Assembly (NCBI RefSeq): GCF_032854445.1
Contig: NC_088304.1
Location: forward strand, 18,427,704-18,491,703
Direction: 5' to 3'
DNA: 64,000 nt
DNA from: Liolophura sinensis
Taxonomy: Eukaryota > Mollusca > Polyplacophora > Chitonida > Chitonidae
Made by a program: the position numbers and the translations under genes. Of the stretch, positions 33,967 to 46,190 are shown in pieces (within the stretch, counting starts at the first letter, position 1; each line of letters opens with the position of its first letter). The notes under the pieces are model-generated. The model saw only the letters and a program-made list of their open reading frames with translations. It made no database searches and had not been told where the DNA came from.

Positions 33967-34040
<74 letters not shown>
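33932..34040. repeat. (at)n microsatellite
   Basis: Over 100 bp of alternating AT with a short 'acatacacatatac' interruption. It can extrude as a cruciform. Confidence 0.97.
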
Positions 34041-34042
<2 letters not shown>

Positions 34043-34147
34043 AATGTTACAATAAATGGCGGCCGCTTACTAGTATGTACAAATACGTCAGACCTGAGTT
34101 ACGCTACAGTTTGTTGTTGATCTCCCTCAACCTTAACACGGTTGAAT

Positions 34148-34151
34148 CCCC

Positions 34152-34183
<32 letters not shown>

Positions 34184-34195
34184 ACACACACACTC
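34148..34195. repeat. Poly-C run plus (ca)n
   Basis: About 18 C residues joined directly to about 12 'ca' repeats. Homopolymer length may be affected by sequencing error. Confidence 0.95.
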
Positions 34196-35009
34196 GCCTT
34201 ATGAAGGGAGGTTGATACTCTTCTGGTATCTAGTACACAAATCCTCCAGCAAGTAGTTAATATATACACGATAATCACAATTAACGGACCTCGGAATGTC
34301 CGCCAGCAGTCACCCGTTAGTCCTGGTCCGGCTAATCCAAACTACACCGGCTTGTCCACTCCAAAGGTTTTAAAGATTTCTTCTAACTCTAACTGTAATG
34401 TATCGTCCTAACTCGAAAAGAACTAGCAATCCGTCAAAGGCACCTTATAGCTCTCCAAATATAACTATCGCATCACTGTCTTATAACTGTCTGTCACTGT
34501 TCATAACTATCACTGACAATATTCTTTGGCCTACAAATCTGCTGCCTTATATATTGTCATCGAAGCTTCGAGACAGAACAAAAAAACATAAACAAGGTCA
34601 TTTTCCAGAAGCATCGGTCAATCGAAACTGATTGGCTAGAAATTTACAAGATGCTCTGTATTTAGACTACCCGGCTGCGACTGAAAGAAACACGTCACTG
34701 TGACTGTTACATGACAAGCTATATTGTGTCTTCTGGTGTCAGAGCGGCCCATGCCGCCAAAAGATATCAGACATGACACCTCACCCAGTAACATTAAACT
34801 GACATCGGGATAACCAGTCCTGTTTCCTCGCTCCTACCTCTCAGTTCTGTGCGTCAAGCGAGGCATCAACAAGTACGATTTTTTAAGTCTTTGGTAAGAC
34901 CCGACCCGGGTTTGATCCCAGGTCTTCCGATTTCGAGGCGGACTCTCCGTCCACAAAGTGACTGAAACGATCTTGTTTGAGAAAAAAGTTAAGCTAATAT
35001 ATATTTCCA

Positions 35010-35278
35010 AACCAGACCTTCTCCAAACCTCTGTATACTGCAGACCTGAACTTCTCCAAACCTCGGTATACTATAGAGCTGACCTTCTCCAAACCTTTTT
35101 ACACTACAAACCTGACCTTCTCCAAATCTGTATATACCACCAGACCTGACCATCTCCAAACCTCTACATACTACCAGACGTGACCTTTTCCAAACCTCTG
35201 TATACTACCAGACCTGACCTTCTCCAAACCTCTGTATACTACCAGACCTGACCTTCTCCAAACCTCTACATACTAGTA
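35010..35278. repeat. 34-bp tandem repeat, block 1
   Basis: About 8 units of 'gaccttctccaaacctctgt' plus 'atactaccagacct', with minor changes. Block 2 of the same unit lies at 36145-36412. Confidence 0.93.
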
Positions 35279-36144
35279 TAACCTTGGATATGATATAGCT
35301 GTTCAGTCGAGGACGTCAAGCTCTTTTCTGTAAATCCTGATGATTAAGATTTTGAAGACATCCACTTATTTCGTCAAACTTTTTGGACGTTCAGGTGAAA
35401 GGAAGAGAAAAGACCTTTCTCAGAGGACGAACTTAAATTGTCATAAATACTCGACTCATGTTGTTAAATAAGAGACGTAAGTTTGTTAACAATTTTAGAT
35501 TCAGTCGGCCTCAGATGGTGTTGTAGCGTCTCATCTATTATTGTATGATCTAGTTTCCCCAGCATTGTTGTAAGTTGGTCTACTATTGATGATTTTGATG
35601 TAGATGGAGCGGCAGGTAAATCAGGTACTTCGTCAACACTGCTCTGGGCAGAAGTTAGATTCCGCTTCTGGCGTTTTTTTTTCTGGTTTGATCATGATGT
35701 CTGACAAGGGTACACCCACTAACAACACAACAGGTAGCACACAAAGGTGTATCCCGGTACACTGGCTCAGTCGGGCTGGCCACTCAACAGGTTTAACTAG
35801 TGCAAAGCCCGTGCACAACCACCCGGAGAAATCTGTGCAAGGGAGGCTACGAGATCTCAGCATACACTGTTTTTTCCCCGAAAGCAAACATTCGAGCTAG
35901 GTGCACTATCTGTTTTTCACGCATTATGACGCGAGATTTGTAATACTTGAGCATTGCTGTAAATTTTGCGAGTCACGTGATCTGTCTGGCCAAAGACAAA
36001 AACCAATGCACCTTGATGAAATTTTCATTTTACCATAATTTACAAACACTCACACCAGAAATGAAAGGCTATCACCTTAGCATATACAATAACCGAGCAC
36101 TCCGAATTAAGTTGTACATCTAGTACTTTACGATCAGGGTCAAT
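35279..36144. other. Non-repetitive segment between two blocks of one array
   Basis: About 865 bp with no copies of the 34-bp unit. Overlapping open frames on both strands at 35604-35900 give no recognisable protein. It may be an insertion into a once continuous array, but no terminal repeats or target-site duplication were seen. Confidence 0.45.
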
Positions 36145-36412
36145 GACCTGACTTGACCTTCTCCAACTCCCATGTACTACCAGACCTGACCTTCTCCAAA
36201 CCTCTGTATACCACCAGATCTGAACTTCTCCAAACCTCTATATACCACCAAACCTGACCTTCTCCAAACCTGTGTTTACTACCAGACCTGACCTTCTCCA
36301 GCTCCCATTGTACTACCAGACCTGACCTTCTCCAAACCTGTGTTCACTACCAGACCTGACCTTCTCCAAACCTCTATATACCACCAAACCTGACCTTCTC
36401 CAAACCTCTAAT
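36145..36412. repeat. 34-bp tandem repeat, block 2
   Basis: About 8 units of the same repeat as 35010-35278, with its own variants ('caactcccatgtactacc', 'ctgtgtttactacc'), so the blocks diverged after separation. Confidence 0.92.
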
Positions 36413-39055
36413 AAACAGTGGTGGATCGGCGCGATCCGAACACACGTCACCCTAGAGCAGCCATCTGGACGTATTCGTAGCTGGATCTTATTTATGGTGC
36501 GAATATTTTCATGTTGTATGTTCAGGGACAATCAACAACACCGGAATGAAACGGGCATTGCCGATTCGAACGTAGATTGGACTGTACATTATTTGAAAAG
36601 GTGCTCGAATTGTGTGCAGCACTGTTGCAAATGTAATTTGGATGCATAATGTTTTCATTTGCTAACGCATTCTTCTTGGGCAGAATAAAATAAAATTGCC
36701 CGATGAAATCTCCCAGATTACAGCATCCAAGATGAATGCCCGGCTCGAACTTCAAGGCCAGAAACACGGGCAGATAACTATGTTTTGTTTATTTTCTCAC
36801 ATGCAACTGTACACATTATCTAAAGAAACTCACGGTTGTGCACTCGTCGTACCGCGTTCGTTCTTAATTCCACTACAGCATAATTGCAGCCAGTTTGTGT
36901 CGAGAAAGTTGTGGAAAAGATGTTTACTGAGAACGACACAGTTGCTCTTCTGGTCGCATAATCCCATAGCAAAACCTCACAATTAACTCAAACGATAAAT
37001 ACAGTGAAACTAGTATTCTAGTTTTTTTTCTCTTTCCTCTTCAGGTGACAAAACCTCACGATTGTGGATTGCAAAGCCACAGCTATGGTTTGTAAAACTG
37101 CAAAACAGTGTGAAATATTACAACAAATATTATGTCCTTGTCGATAGATTGCACTTTTAATGTTTGTTAACGATCGGAAGGTTTGCTGAAGAGGCACTGA
37201 CCTTTTTCTCGTCGATTTCCGTCAGCTTTTCATTATGATTACGATCATTTTTACCGTAGCCAAGGAGACCTTGTATTTGCCGGTGTGAATATGCTTTTGT
37301 CAGTGCCTGCCTGTCAATAACTTCATTCAAAAGTTATGCAGGAATTTGAATGAAATTTTGTGTGTAAATTTGTTCGGGCAATATTTGTAGGAATCACTAT
37401 TCGATTTCACTTTTTTTCACAAATTTTTGTGCACAAAAGACAACTACATGAAACAAATGTTTAAAGGTTACCAAGGGCGTGTAGCACAGTTCTCATTGCC
37501 CAGATGTACGGGATATTAGCGTGACAAATAACGGAATGATGTCCTAATAGCGTCACTGTCAGCAGAACATAGAGCAAAAACTCCAAGCTTTTGTTTACGT
37601 TATTGTTTCAGTAATATACGTCAGGCTCTGTGTGTTTGCTGAACACCAGTTACAATCACTAGGAATCCGCAAACAAAAACGTAGTGCATAGTTAAACGTG
37701 GCCTTGCAAGTGGAATGATATCTGAAAACCGAAACACTTTTGTTTTGCGCCCTTCCTCCTGTTATTATTTATCCACCATTGCTTCAATTAAAATCATTTA
37801 TGATTACGAACAATATTTACAGCATTTTGCATATACCAACGTGTATTTCAATTTCACTGTGGGAGTAAAACATATACTGTCATTAACTTATTGTCGTAGA
37901 ATATGGTATTTGTACCTTATTTTCATACTTAGTTTTCTAATTGCCCTGTCAAATGAGAGAAACCTTTGTCGGCTGACTGTTGAAAGGCTTTGATTTTGAC
38001 ACACCAACGTTGACCTGTGTTACACCGTCCAGACATAGCAGTTTGGGAGACAAGGTGACAGAAGGGTACTGCAATGAGTCCAGGTAGCTTTTATTATCTA
38101 TGAAATAATTAACAGACAAATAATGGACTTTACAGAAATAAACGCTGGTTCGATTTTATTTTGCTTGTCAGCTGTGCAATAGAATTTAAAGTGAAATTCG
38201 TTCACAGCCTTTATTACTGTTGTACTTAAGACGGTTTTTATAGACGACGGACAACAGGTATGAATTACTGTTAATGTCTTTAAGCTTGGAAGTATTTTTT
38301 CACATTTTCTCTTGGAGTTTTCTCCACGCCAAATGACAGTTCAGACCGTCGACCCGTTAAGCAATGTCCAAATGACAGTCCAGGCCATCAACCAGTTAAA
38401 CAATGTCCAAAGTCAAATGTCTAAAGACCAGTTTCATTAATAACATTAGCGTCACATTAATGTAACGGAAGCCAGTTACCGGGAAGCAAAAGTAATCAGC
38501 AGTTTCTAGCAATATTGGAGAGTCTGTGATAATCACTGCATCAAATCCTATATGTACTTCATTACACTTTATGTTTAAAGATTGAAAATATCCTGCTATA
38601 AAGCAAGGAAAGCTATGAATGTATCTTAGTACCGGTTTTATTGTAACTGCTCATATGAACACGGCGGTGATAATAAAAGCTGTAGATTTATACCGCCCAT
38701 GGCGCTGGGTTAATTTGAATGAGATGCATGCTAACATAGCATACATAGTGCGATAGATCTCTATGATAACAGCCTCTAATTAATAGCTGGTATGTTTGGC
38801 AAAATAAAACAAACTTTGAAGGGAAACTGTTGATAGTAAAGCCTTAACTCAGAAGTTTCAGCAACTATATTTTATGATGTAGATTGGAGTCGTCGATATT
38901 ATATCATGCTATATGCTATATATTGCCGTCCATAGATAAATAGGTAACAAGGTTGAATTACAGTCATCGATACAGTCGATGCGAAAACAAGTCATGGTAG
39001 TATTTATAAATATATGAATTCAGATAACATATGCCATCAACGGAATCATTAATGT
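36413..39055. other. Intergenic, mostly unrecognised
   Basis: AT-rich. The only clear structure is a two-copy 39-bp duplication at 38329-38406 ('ccaaatgacagt...gcaatgt'). Open frames at 36696-36986 and 37715-37993 have no recognisable domain. Confidence 0.4.
38329..38406. repeat. 39-bp unit duplicated in tandem
   Basis: 'ccaaatgacagttcagacc' plus 'gtcgacccgttaagcaatgt' is repeated once with about five changes, then a third partial 'ccaaagtcaaatg'. Confidence 0.8.
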
Positions 39056-39059
39056 TACA

Positions 39060-39250
39060 AACTCCAGTGAATGCGAAAGACTATTTCGTCTTGGCAGGCG
39101 ATGGTTTCTGTGGTCGATGGGATTGAGGTCAGGTGATCTCAATGACCACTACATAACGTCAATACCAGCATTTTGCAGGAAATTTCGTGTCAAAACAGGT
39201 GTGTGTGGGCTCATTGTCAACTTGGAATTGCAGGCAAGGACAAGGAGCAG
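39060..39250 (-). pseudogene. Tc1/mariner transposase fragment
   Basis: The minus strand reads 'QVDNEPTHT' (second catalytic Asp region) and, after one frameshift and stops, 'WSLRSPDLNPIDH' (the SPDLNPIE signature, third acidic residue Asp here). About 60 residues of the catalytic domain remain. No inverted repeats were found nearby. A + strand open frame over it (39117-39383) is a shadow. Confidence 0.78.
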
Positions 39251-40570
39251 CCATGGACATCACCAGCTCGGGGACAAGGACCTGGGTCCGTACTTATCAA
39301 ACGTCTTAAGACTTAAATCAAAAATTCAAACTCAGTTACAGTTAAAATGTTTTGCTCTAGGATGTTTGAAATTTGTGCAGTGATTTATTTTTTACTGCAG
39401 AACAGTGTGCCAGTCACAATTTGAGTTCTTTTCTGTTATGAGTTTGACTTTCCAAACAGTTGTGATTTTTGACATAAGTGTTGAGTTGATTGATAAATAC
39501 CTTCCCTGGTCACGATATCCCGCTGCATGAAGGTCCCCACGAATCTCGAGAAGACAAAAGAGCGTACCGAATGCACCCCGCGTGGTTCACCACAATTGCA
39601 ATGGTCGGATGCGTCAAGTTAAGTCTTGTCATTATGGTATTCACCCAAATTAACCACCCTGTACTACCCATGTTCAATATAATCATTTTGTTCAGTATAC
39701 ATCGACTGTGTGTTTTTATTCTATTAACTTCAATTTTCCATATCTCATCCAGATTTAGGTTTTTGCCTGGCATATCTGGGGCTACATTGTATATGGAATC
39801 TAAAGGATGGCGTTATTGTCATATTTCTTACCCAGAATATTTTGCGCAGAGTTATGATTTATAGGTCTCACTTTACAACATGAAGTATTCACTTAAATAT
39901 GCCTTGTAGATTTGCCCTTCTTGAAAATGTTAATCCCATGGTGATGTGGCGATTTTACTAGAGACAGTATATTATTTCATATAATTGCATGGGAAGTTAG
40001 GGGTTAAATTTCTGCCTTGTCCATAACGTAGACATAGGTTTTACCGGTAGAATGTAAATTTTTATGGGTTAGAGATATCCTTAAATTAAATTAGAATTTT
40101 TGTGGAATATTTTGAAAGATTTTGAACATACAGAGACAGGATATTTTGTGGACTCATGAGCACAAGTTTTTTTTTGGCGCCTTGATATAACTTTTGAAGG
40201 ACACAGTTTCCGTGGACCCCTGTCCTTTCCAACGTAAGAATTTTAATACTTGATGATTTAATTAGATGATGATATTTCACGTATAATACATTGACATGTT
40301 GAAGGAGTTTCTCTCCAAGCTTGGTGATCAAATATTGTTTGGCTAGGTTGCAGACAACATTTTTCTACCGACCTTAAGTTTGGCGAAACATCCGCCATTG
40401 TTAATATTTTAAAGTGACAAATTCGAGTAGAGTTTCCATTACTTTTGGACATATTCTTTTTGCAACAAACTACGTACAGCATTTTTGACTGTGGCATGAT
40501 TTTGGGATAAAACGTCCTCTGTACCAAGTTTAAGACACTACATCATTTTTTTTCGTTGTTGTTGTTTCGT
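39251..40570. other. Intergenic, nothing recognised
   Basis: A 124-codon + frame at 39490-39864 contains a hydrophobic stretch but no known domain or splice sites. Not called. Confidence 0.4.
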
Positions 40571-40575
40571 TGTGA

Positions 40576-40912
40576 TCGCTTCGGGACCGGTAGATGCAGG
40601 ATCAATCCTTGATCGAGTCACACCTAAGACTTTAAAAGAGTAAGTTGTAACTTCCTCGCTTGGCGTTCAGCATGAAGGGGATAGTGCAACGACTGGTTGA
40701 CCCGTATCAGTATAATGGCTTCGGCGGGGCAACTTACTTGCCTTCGGTAAGTCGTCTCAGTGAAGCAGCACTAAATAAAAGAGCGGTGGAAATCCGTCCT
40801 GCAACAAAGGAGGCACATTACACGTGCATGTACCCTAACGATTCCTTCGTCGTCATATGACTGAAAAATTGTTGAGTACGACGTTAAACCCCAAGCACTC
40901 ACTCACTCACTC
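40576..40912 (+). repeat. SINE-B, 5'-truncated
   Basis: Begins 'cgcttcgggaccggtagat' (inside the tRNA-like head), continues with 'ggatcaatccttgatcgag', and ends 'cactcactcactc'. The truncation point is the same as in the copy at 51037-51374. The 66-codon + frame at 40660-40860 is carried by the SINE. Confidence 0.9.
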
Positions 40913-41036
40913 TGTACATAGATGTTGTGACTTTGGTATTATCCAATCAGTGCCCTGAGTACCATCATTGGTACTCATGAATATTTCTAAGCGTAGACTA
41001 TAAATGCTGGGCAAATTCCCACTTTTAGTCCCAGGA

Positions 41037-41856
41037 TCGGGAAGGCCAAGGGGGTGGCCTGCTTACACTAGTCCGAGATAATGTCTCGTACTCCGAAATT
41101 AAGTTGCCTAATGTAACCTCATTTGAATGTCAGTGTGTGTGTTTAGCTCCTAAGTTTGGTAAATGCGTTAATGTTATTAATATTTACAACCGTTGCAAAC
41201 GCTTAATTGATGATGAACTGACAACTGTGTTGGAGTCTATAAGTGGACCTACAGTTGTTTGTGGTGACTTCAATGCTCATAATCGCATATGGCGTAGTGT
41301 TGGTTCTGATGTTAATGGTGGAATTGTTGCAGATTTTATTGATACGAATGGCTTTGTTGTTTTTAATACTGGCGCGGGGACACGAACTGATATTCTTACT
41401 GGTAATATATCACGCCTGAATCTTACATTTTGTTCTGCTAATATAAGTGCAGGCTATTCTTGGTCTGTGGGTCAACTGTCACCTTGTGCCAGCGACCATT
41501 ATCTCGTGCATATTCGCATTGGTAAGCCGTTATGTAACAACTCCACTGGTAGGCTATCAAGATGGAAAACTGAAGATGCAGACTTGAGTTCTTTTAAGCA
41601 TTCAATAAGTAAAGTTTCGGAAACTGATGTAGTTAGTGAAAATTTGGATGAGTTTAATGATGCAGTTTTAGGTTACATTTCCGAAGCAGCCGAAAGCAGT
41701 ATGCCGAAGTCATCAGGAAGACCTTGTCCAAAACCTCCTGTACCCTGGTGGAATGAAGAATGTGAGGAAGCCATCAAAGCTCGCAAGAAAGCTAAAAACA
41801 GAGCAAAACGTACGCTACTCCATCTTGATATAATAGACTACAAGAACAAAAAATAA
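41037..41856 (+). pseudogene. Endonuclease domain of the retrotransposon
   Basis: Nicks the target DNA to prime reverse transcription. The frame opens at 'GRPRGGGLL' like codons in shifted form, then 'INIYNRC', 'VVCGDFNAHN' (catalytic Asp-Asn), 'RLNLTFCS' in place of the usual S-x-I/L-D, and 'SPCASDHYLV' (catalytic Asp-His). The N-terminal catalytic Asn/Glu part is missing. The frame is lost at an A-run near 41850 and resumes as 'IIKRTQKSYW' in another frame. Confidence 0.82.
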
Positions 41857-43250
41857 TCAAGAGAACCCAGAAGTCATATTGGCGTACGTTTTGCTCTACC
41901 ATAAATTCTAACACATCTATTAAATCGGTTTGGCAAAAGGTTAACGCAGCTAGGGGAAACCACTCTAACTCATCTGTACCCACTCTAAGTAAAGAACATG
42001 TAATGTATGTAAGTGATATAGATAAGGCTAATATTTTGTGTAAAAGTTTTGCTTTTGTCAATACCTCTGACAATTATGACCGTGATTTTAAGCGTTACAA
42101 AGATGACGCTGAGAAGGAGTGTGATTTTTCTAATATTATGTTTGACGATATGGTAATAAACAATGATTTTTCTTTGGCAAAAGTCAAGCAGGCTATATCC
42201 AGAAGTAACAACAGTACGCCAGGAGAAGATGGTGTTCATAATTCTATGTTGCGTAATATGCCAGATTCGTTCTTAAATATATTGTTACTTCTTTTTAACC
42301 GTGTTTGGAATTCCATGACGATACCTTTGGCATGGGGTAAAGCGATTGTGGTGCCTGTTCTCAAGCCCGGAAAGCCTCCTTCTAATCCGTTATCGTATAG
42401 ACCATCTCACTCACCAGTAATTTATGTAAATTGATGGAGCGAATGGTCAATGCTCGCCTAACGTGGCATCTTGAAAGTAAAGGTCTTCTTTCCCCATTAC
42501 AGAGTGAGTTTAGACGTAACCGACGGACAACAGAACATGTTGTTAGGCCAGAATCTGATATTAAGAATCGGTTGTTAAATAAGGAATATGTTTTAGCAGT
42601 TTTCTTAGATGTCGAGAAGGCGTACCATATGGTGAGAAGAAGACGGGCGTGAGGAAAATGGCAGAGATGGGTTTGGGGGGGAAGATATTGGCATGGATGA
42701 GAAACTTTTTGTCTAATAGACAAATACCTGTTCGTGTAGGTAAAGAATTTTCAGACCCTATTACTACGGAGAATGGTACCCCTCAGGGAAGTGTCATTTC
42801 ACCATTATTGTTCAATGTCATGCTAAATGATCTTCCTAGTATTCTTCATCCAAAAACTAAATGTGGTTTTTTGGCAGATGACAAAGCCGTATGGGCATCG
42901 TCCAAAAGTTTTAAATTGGCTCATAAGTACCTCCAAATGAGCCTAAACTCTATTTTTTCCTGGGGGGAAAAAGTGGGGGTTTAAATTTTTTCCTGTTAAA
43001 TCCGAAGGTATGATATTTACTCGTAAACGCATAATCTCGGACTCTCCACTTTTGTTGGGTAATGATGCCATAAAAAAATCACCTGCATTTAAGTATTTAG
43101 GAGTGTGGTTAGATAAGTCTCTGACCTGGTCTAACCATATTGTTCAGATAGTTGTTAAATGCACTAAGGCTATTCATTTAATGCGATCCATTTCTGGAAC
43201 TTCATTGGGTGGGGGGGGGAGCGGGCAGATAAAACCTCTTTATTGATGTT
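41857..43250 (+). pseudogene. Reverse transcriptase domain of the retrotransposon
   Basis: Pieces in order: 'TPGEDGVHNSML' and 'VVPVLKPGKPPSNPLSYRP' (42210-42405), 'LMERMVNARL' and 'AVFLDVEKAYHMV' (42431-42650; motif A, with His where Asp or Asn is usual after AY), 'NGTPQGSVISPLLFNVML' (42770-42830), 'GFLADDKAVW' (42865; catalytic Asp-Asp kept, Tyr replaced by Leu), and 'KYLGVWLDKSLTW' (43093). Four frame changes, so no active enzyme. Confidence 0.85.
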
Positions 43251-43776
43251 ATACAGGGCTCTCATTCTGTCAAAACTGGATTATTGTTGCGAAGTATTCG
43301 ATTCAGCGGCGCAGTGAGTTAAAGATAAGCTAGACAGTATCCATTACCCAGCGTTATCTGTTTGTACTGGTGCAGTTAAAGGGGCCTCGTTACGTTGTTT
43401 ACAAGTGGCCTGCTGTGAGCTCCCCTTGTCGATTAGACGTAAGCTCAGAACTTTAAAATACACCCTTGTTCTCAGGTCGTCCTACGATAATCCTGCTTGT
43501 CCATTGTTGCAGCCTTCTTATTATGATTTTCTGTACAATGGACGCCATTCCGGAAACTTTAGGGTACGATGAAGAGAAATCCTTGATGACGTGGGTGTTG
43601 ACCTGATCAAGCTGGAAAAAGCTACTCCTTTCCCGCACCCTCTTGGTTCCTCCATGTACCTAAAATTTGCATGGCGTGACGTGAGTACACCCGCAAATCT
43701 GACCAACCTAACCTTATCTGCTTGTTTTTTTAAAAACTATGTGTCTAACAACTGGTCTGCTTTTTGAAAACTATTT

Positions 43777-44649
43777 TCAGATGCATCAAAGTGCCCAGAG
43801 ACAGGGAAGTGTGGTATTGGGTTTTCAGTACCGGATATAAAATTATGCCAATCAATGCCAAGAGTGTCTGATAAATTGTCGGTCTTCACATGTGAGTTAT
43901 TAGCAATCATCTGTTCTTTACATTGGCTTGAGGAATACAGACCAGTGAGGGCTGTGATTTTTTCTGATTCACTTGCTTCATTGCAGGCAATTAAGAATTA
44001 CTCTTGGCAAACTGTATCTCCTGTGATTTTGGAGCTATTATGGTTGATAACCTCGTTTTACTTTCAGGGGATAGAGGTTTGTTTGGCATGGGTACCAGCC
44101 CATGTGGGAATAGCGGGTAATGAAGAAGCGGACAAGGCCGCAAAGCAAGCGCTACTGCTGACTAATATGTCTGTCTCTTACAAGTTATCTTGTCGAGAGA
44201 TGTTCAACGAAGTTAAGTCACACTTCTACTCGCTTTGGCAGAATGAGTGGGATACAACGAATAATGGTCGTTTTCATTTTCAGCCTTCTATTTCCAGTGG
44301 TTATGTAAGCCTATCTCCAAGACGACACGATGTCTTATTTTTCAGATTAATGTCTGGTGTCTTACCTCTTAACTTACGCATTTTGAAGATAAACTGTCAT
44401 TCAACTGGCTGGTGTGATTTCTGTGATGTAGATGAGTCCGAAGTACATTTTCTTTTAAGATGTCCCAGATATAATGTAATCAGAACTCAAATGTTTGTAA
44501 AGCTATCATATTATGGTATTTTTCAGCACACATTACAGGCATTTCTATGTCCCCCAAGAAACAAAGTTAAAGTTTTCAATGAAGTGGCGAAGTTCATTGT
44601 TAATTCAAGCCGATTCAGAGTCGCCCCAACCCTCATTCCGTTTATTTGA
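43777..44649 (+). pseudogene. RNase H and zinc-knuckle C-terminus of the retrotransposon
   Basis: An open stretch of about 290 codons, the best-preserved part of the element. RNase H residues are all visible: 'FSDAS' (Asp), 'CELLAI' (Glu), 'FSDSLASL' (Asp), and 'VPAHVGIAGNEEADKAAK' (His and Asp). A C-terminal 'CDFCDVDESEVHFLLRCP' gives a CxxC-H-C zinc motif. The upstream part of the protein is in other frames. Confidence 0.87.
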
Positions 44650-44790
44650 GTGCTGTCTCTAGTAACGTAGTATAGATTTACTCTTGCTGTTAAGTGTGGC
44701 GTGCATCATCCCTTTTCAGGGCTTGGAAAACCTCAGATTTATAATTTCATTCACTCCCTTTTAGTCCCAGATGATCTCGGACCACCGTCG

Positions 44791-45361
44791 TGTTAACATC
44801 TCAATTTCCACCTAGTTAGCTTTCTAAGGCAGGTATTTTACATTTATATAAGTAGTGTAAAGTGGTAGCTAGACAAGTTGTCAGCACTGAAGTGGGATTT
44901 CAGCTTTAGAGCATACCAAGAGACAGTGGGACTGCTAGTTCCAAATTGTGACACAAGTGTTCCCAGGCTGTGGGACTGACTTTCCCAGGCTGTGTGACTG
45001 ATATTCCCAACTATGATTGAGACAGTATATCTCAGTAGTTTGTAACTGGGATTTTCTGGACCAAAAGTTTATAATTCCCAAGTATGTGCTGAAGCATTTA
45101 TACTGGAGAAGTTGCCTATAAGTGCCCCTGAGCAGTAGTTGGACTGGGATTCCAGTTTCGGCACAGTGAACCATTTCTGGAACTGTTTACTCCCAGAGAT
45201 GCGCTGGAAGTATTATTGCTGATAATTTCCCCACATATGGCTGACATGTTGTCTATAGAACAACAGTAGGACATACCGGTATCACAACAGCACTAGGATT
45301 AACACCTCCCTGAGATATCCCTAACAGTTACCCGCACCATCTGAAGTACAGATGTCGTGCC

Positions 45362-45366
<5 letters not shown>
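44791..45366. other. Intergenic, nothing recognised
   Basis: Short repeated phrases ('ttcccaggctgtg' twice near 44960-44990). No gene. Confidence 0.45.
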
Positions 45367-45448
<82 letters not shown>

Positions 45449-45462
45449 TATATATATATAAT
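45367..45462. repeat. (at)n microsatellite
   Basis: About 95 bp of alternating AT with one 'aat' interruption near 45441. Confidence 0.97.
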
Positions 45463-45968
45463 TTATTTATCACCTGTTAACTTCTGGAACTACTTTTTTT
45501 TATCTTGGTTACACTTTACTGTTCAGCACCCATATAACGCAATTATTTAGTCATATGTTTGTCAGCTGAGTACTATGAAAAAATTTGCTTTCACTTGCAT
45601 CACACTCCATCAATAATATACGGTATCTTTTGATTAACTACGGCGTTACGTTGGCCATCGGCACAGGCCCTCTGAAACAACCGTGTGGGCGCTGGACATA
45701 GCAGTGCGTTAGTCCTTTCAGATATTGTTCCAGATATTGATCATAAAACTCACGTATGACACCATAAACTGAGACTTATCTTCCGTTGTGTATAATGTTT
45801 GACTAACCTCTCAAATATGTATATAAAGGTAACTCCTCTCCAAAATAACAACAACAGCAAAAAAAAAAAACCCTTAACACGTCAGCTGAAAGACCCATTA
45901 ACATCTCTAAATACAGAGTCAAGTAAAATGATTTCATAAACTGGATTTTACAATAACCTTCAAGATGA
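45463..45968. other. Intergenic, nothing recognised
   Basis: AT-rich unique sequence without a recognisable feature. Confidence 0.45.
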
Positions 45969-46190
45969 TATTCGGGGTCTCCGTGGCCAAGGCGCTCAGT
46001 ACGTCAGCGCGGCGTAATGACCCAGAAGCCTCTCACCAATGCGGTTTCTCTCCGGCCGTACATAGGATAGCAGGGTTGTTCGTGGGTTTCCCCCAGACTC
46101 TACCTGGTTCGCTTTCGCCTTAATGCTGACCTCCGTCGAATAAGTGAATTATTCTTGAGTGTTGCATAAACAATCAAATAAACAAATAAG
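45969..46190 (+). repeat. SINE-A with internal deletion
   Basis: Head 'ggggtctccgtggccaagg' and 'gcggcgtaatgacccagaag', then a jump from 'caccaatgcggt' directly to 'ttctctccggccgtac'. The B-box segment is absent, so Pol III competence is lost. The tail 'aacaatcaaataaacaaat' is intact. Confidence 0.85.

Larger units (their letters stand above)
33769..34795. other. Sequence separating the two SINE-B halves
   Basis: Holds a long (at)n tract (33932-34040), a run of about 18 C followed by (ca)n (34148-34192), and about 600 bp of unique sequence. No transposase, reverse transcriptase or clear terminal repeats were recognised. A 77-codon open frame at 34398-34631 is not called. Confidence 0.5.
33703..34960 (-). 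repeat. SINE-B copy split by about 1 kb
   Basis: The tail end ('gcttgggcttttacgtcgt', 'ttcagtcatatgacaacg') lies at 33703-33768 and the head side ('gataaccagtcctg', 'gtcaagcgagg', 'gtctttggtaagaccc', 'gggtttgatcccagg', 'cgaggcggactctcc') at about 34795-34960, both reversed. The two parts are in correct order with about 1 kb of unrelated sequence between them. Confidence 0.65.
41030..44790 (+). mobile_element. I-like non-LTR retrotransposon, decayed, 5'-truncated
   Basis: Order on the + strand: AP-type endonuclease, reverse transcriptase, RNase H, zinc-knuckle-like C-terminus. RNase H in a non-LTR element is typical of the I superfamily (I, Nimb, Ingi and relatives). The frame is broken at least five times (near 41850, 42405, 42645, 42985 and 43240), and there is a poorly aligned stretch at 43260-43770. 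No ORF1 lies upstream; the start near 41030 follows a SINE-B by about 120 bp. The 3' end is not sharply defined. Confidence 0.85.

Noticed and set aside
35604-35900. Overlapping 98- and 84-codon frames on opposite strands
   Set aside because: Neither translation resembles a known protein, and no splice or start context supports either.
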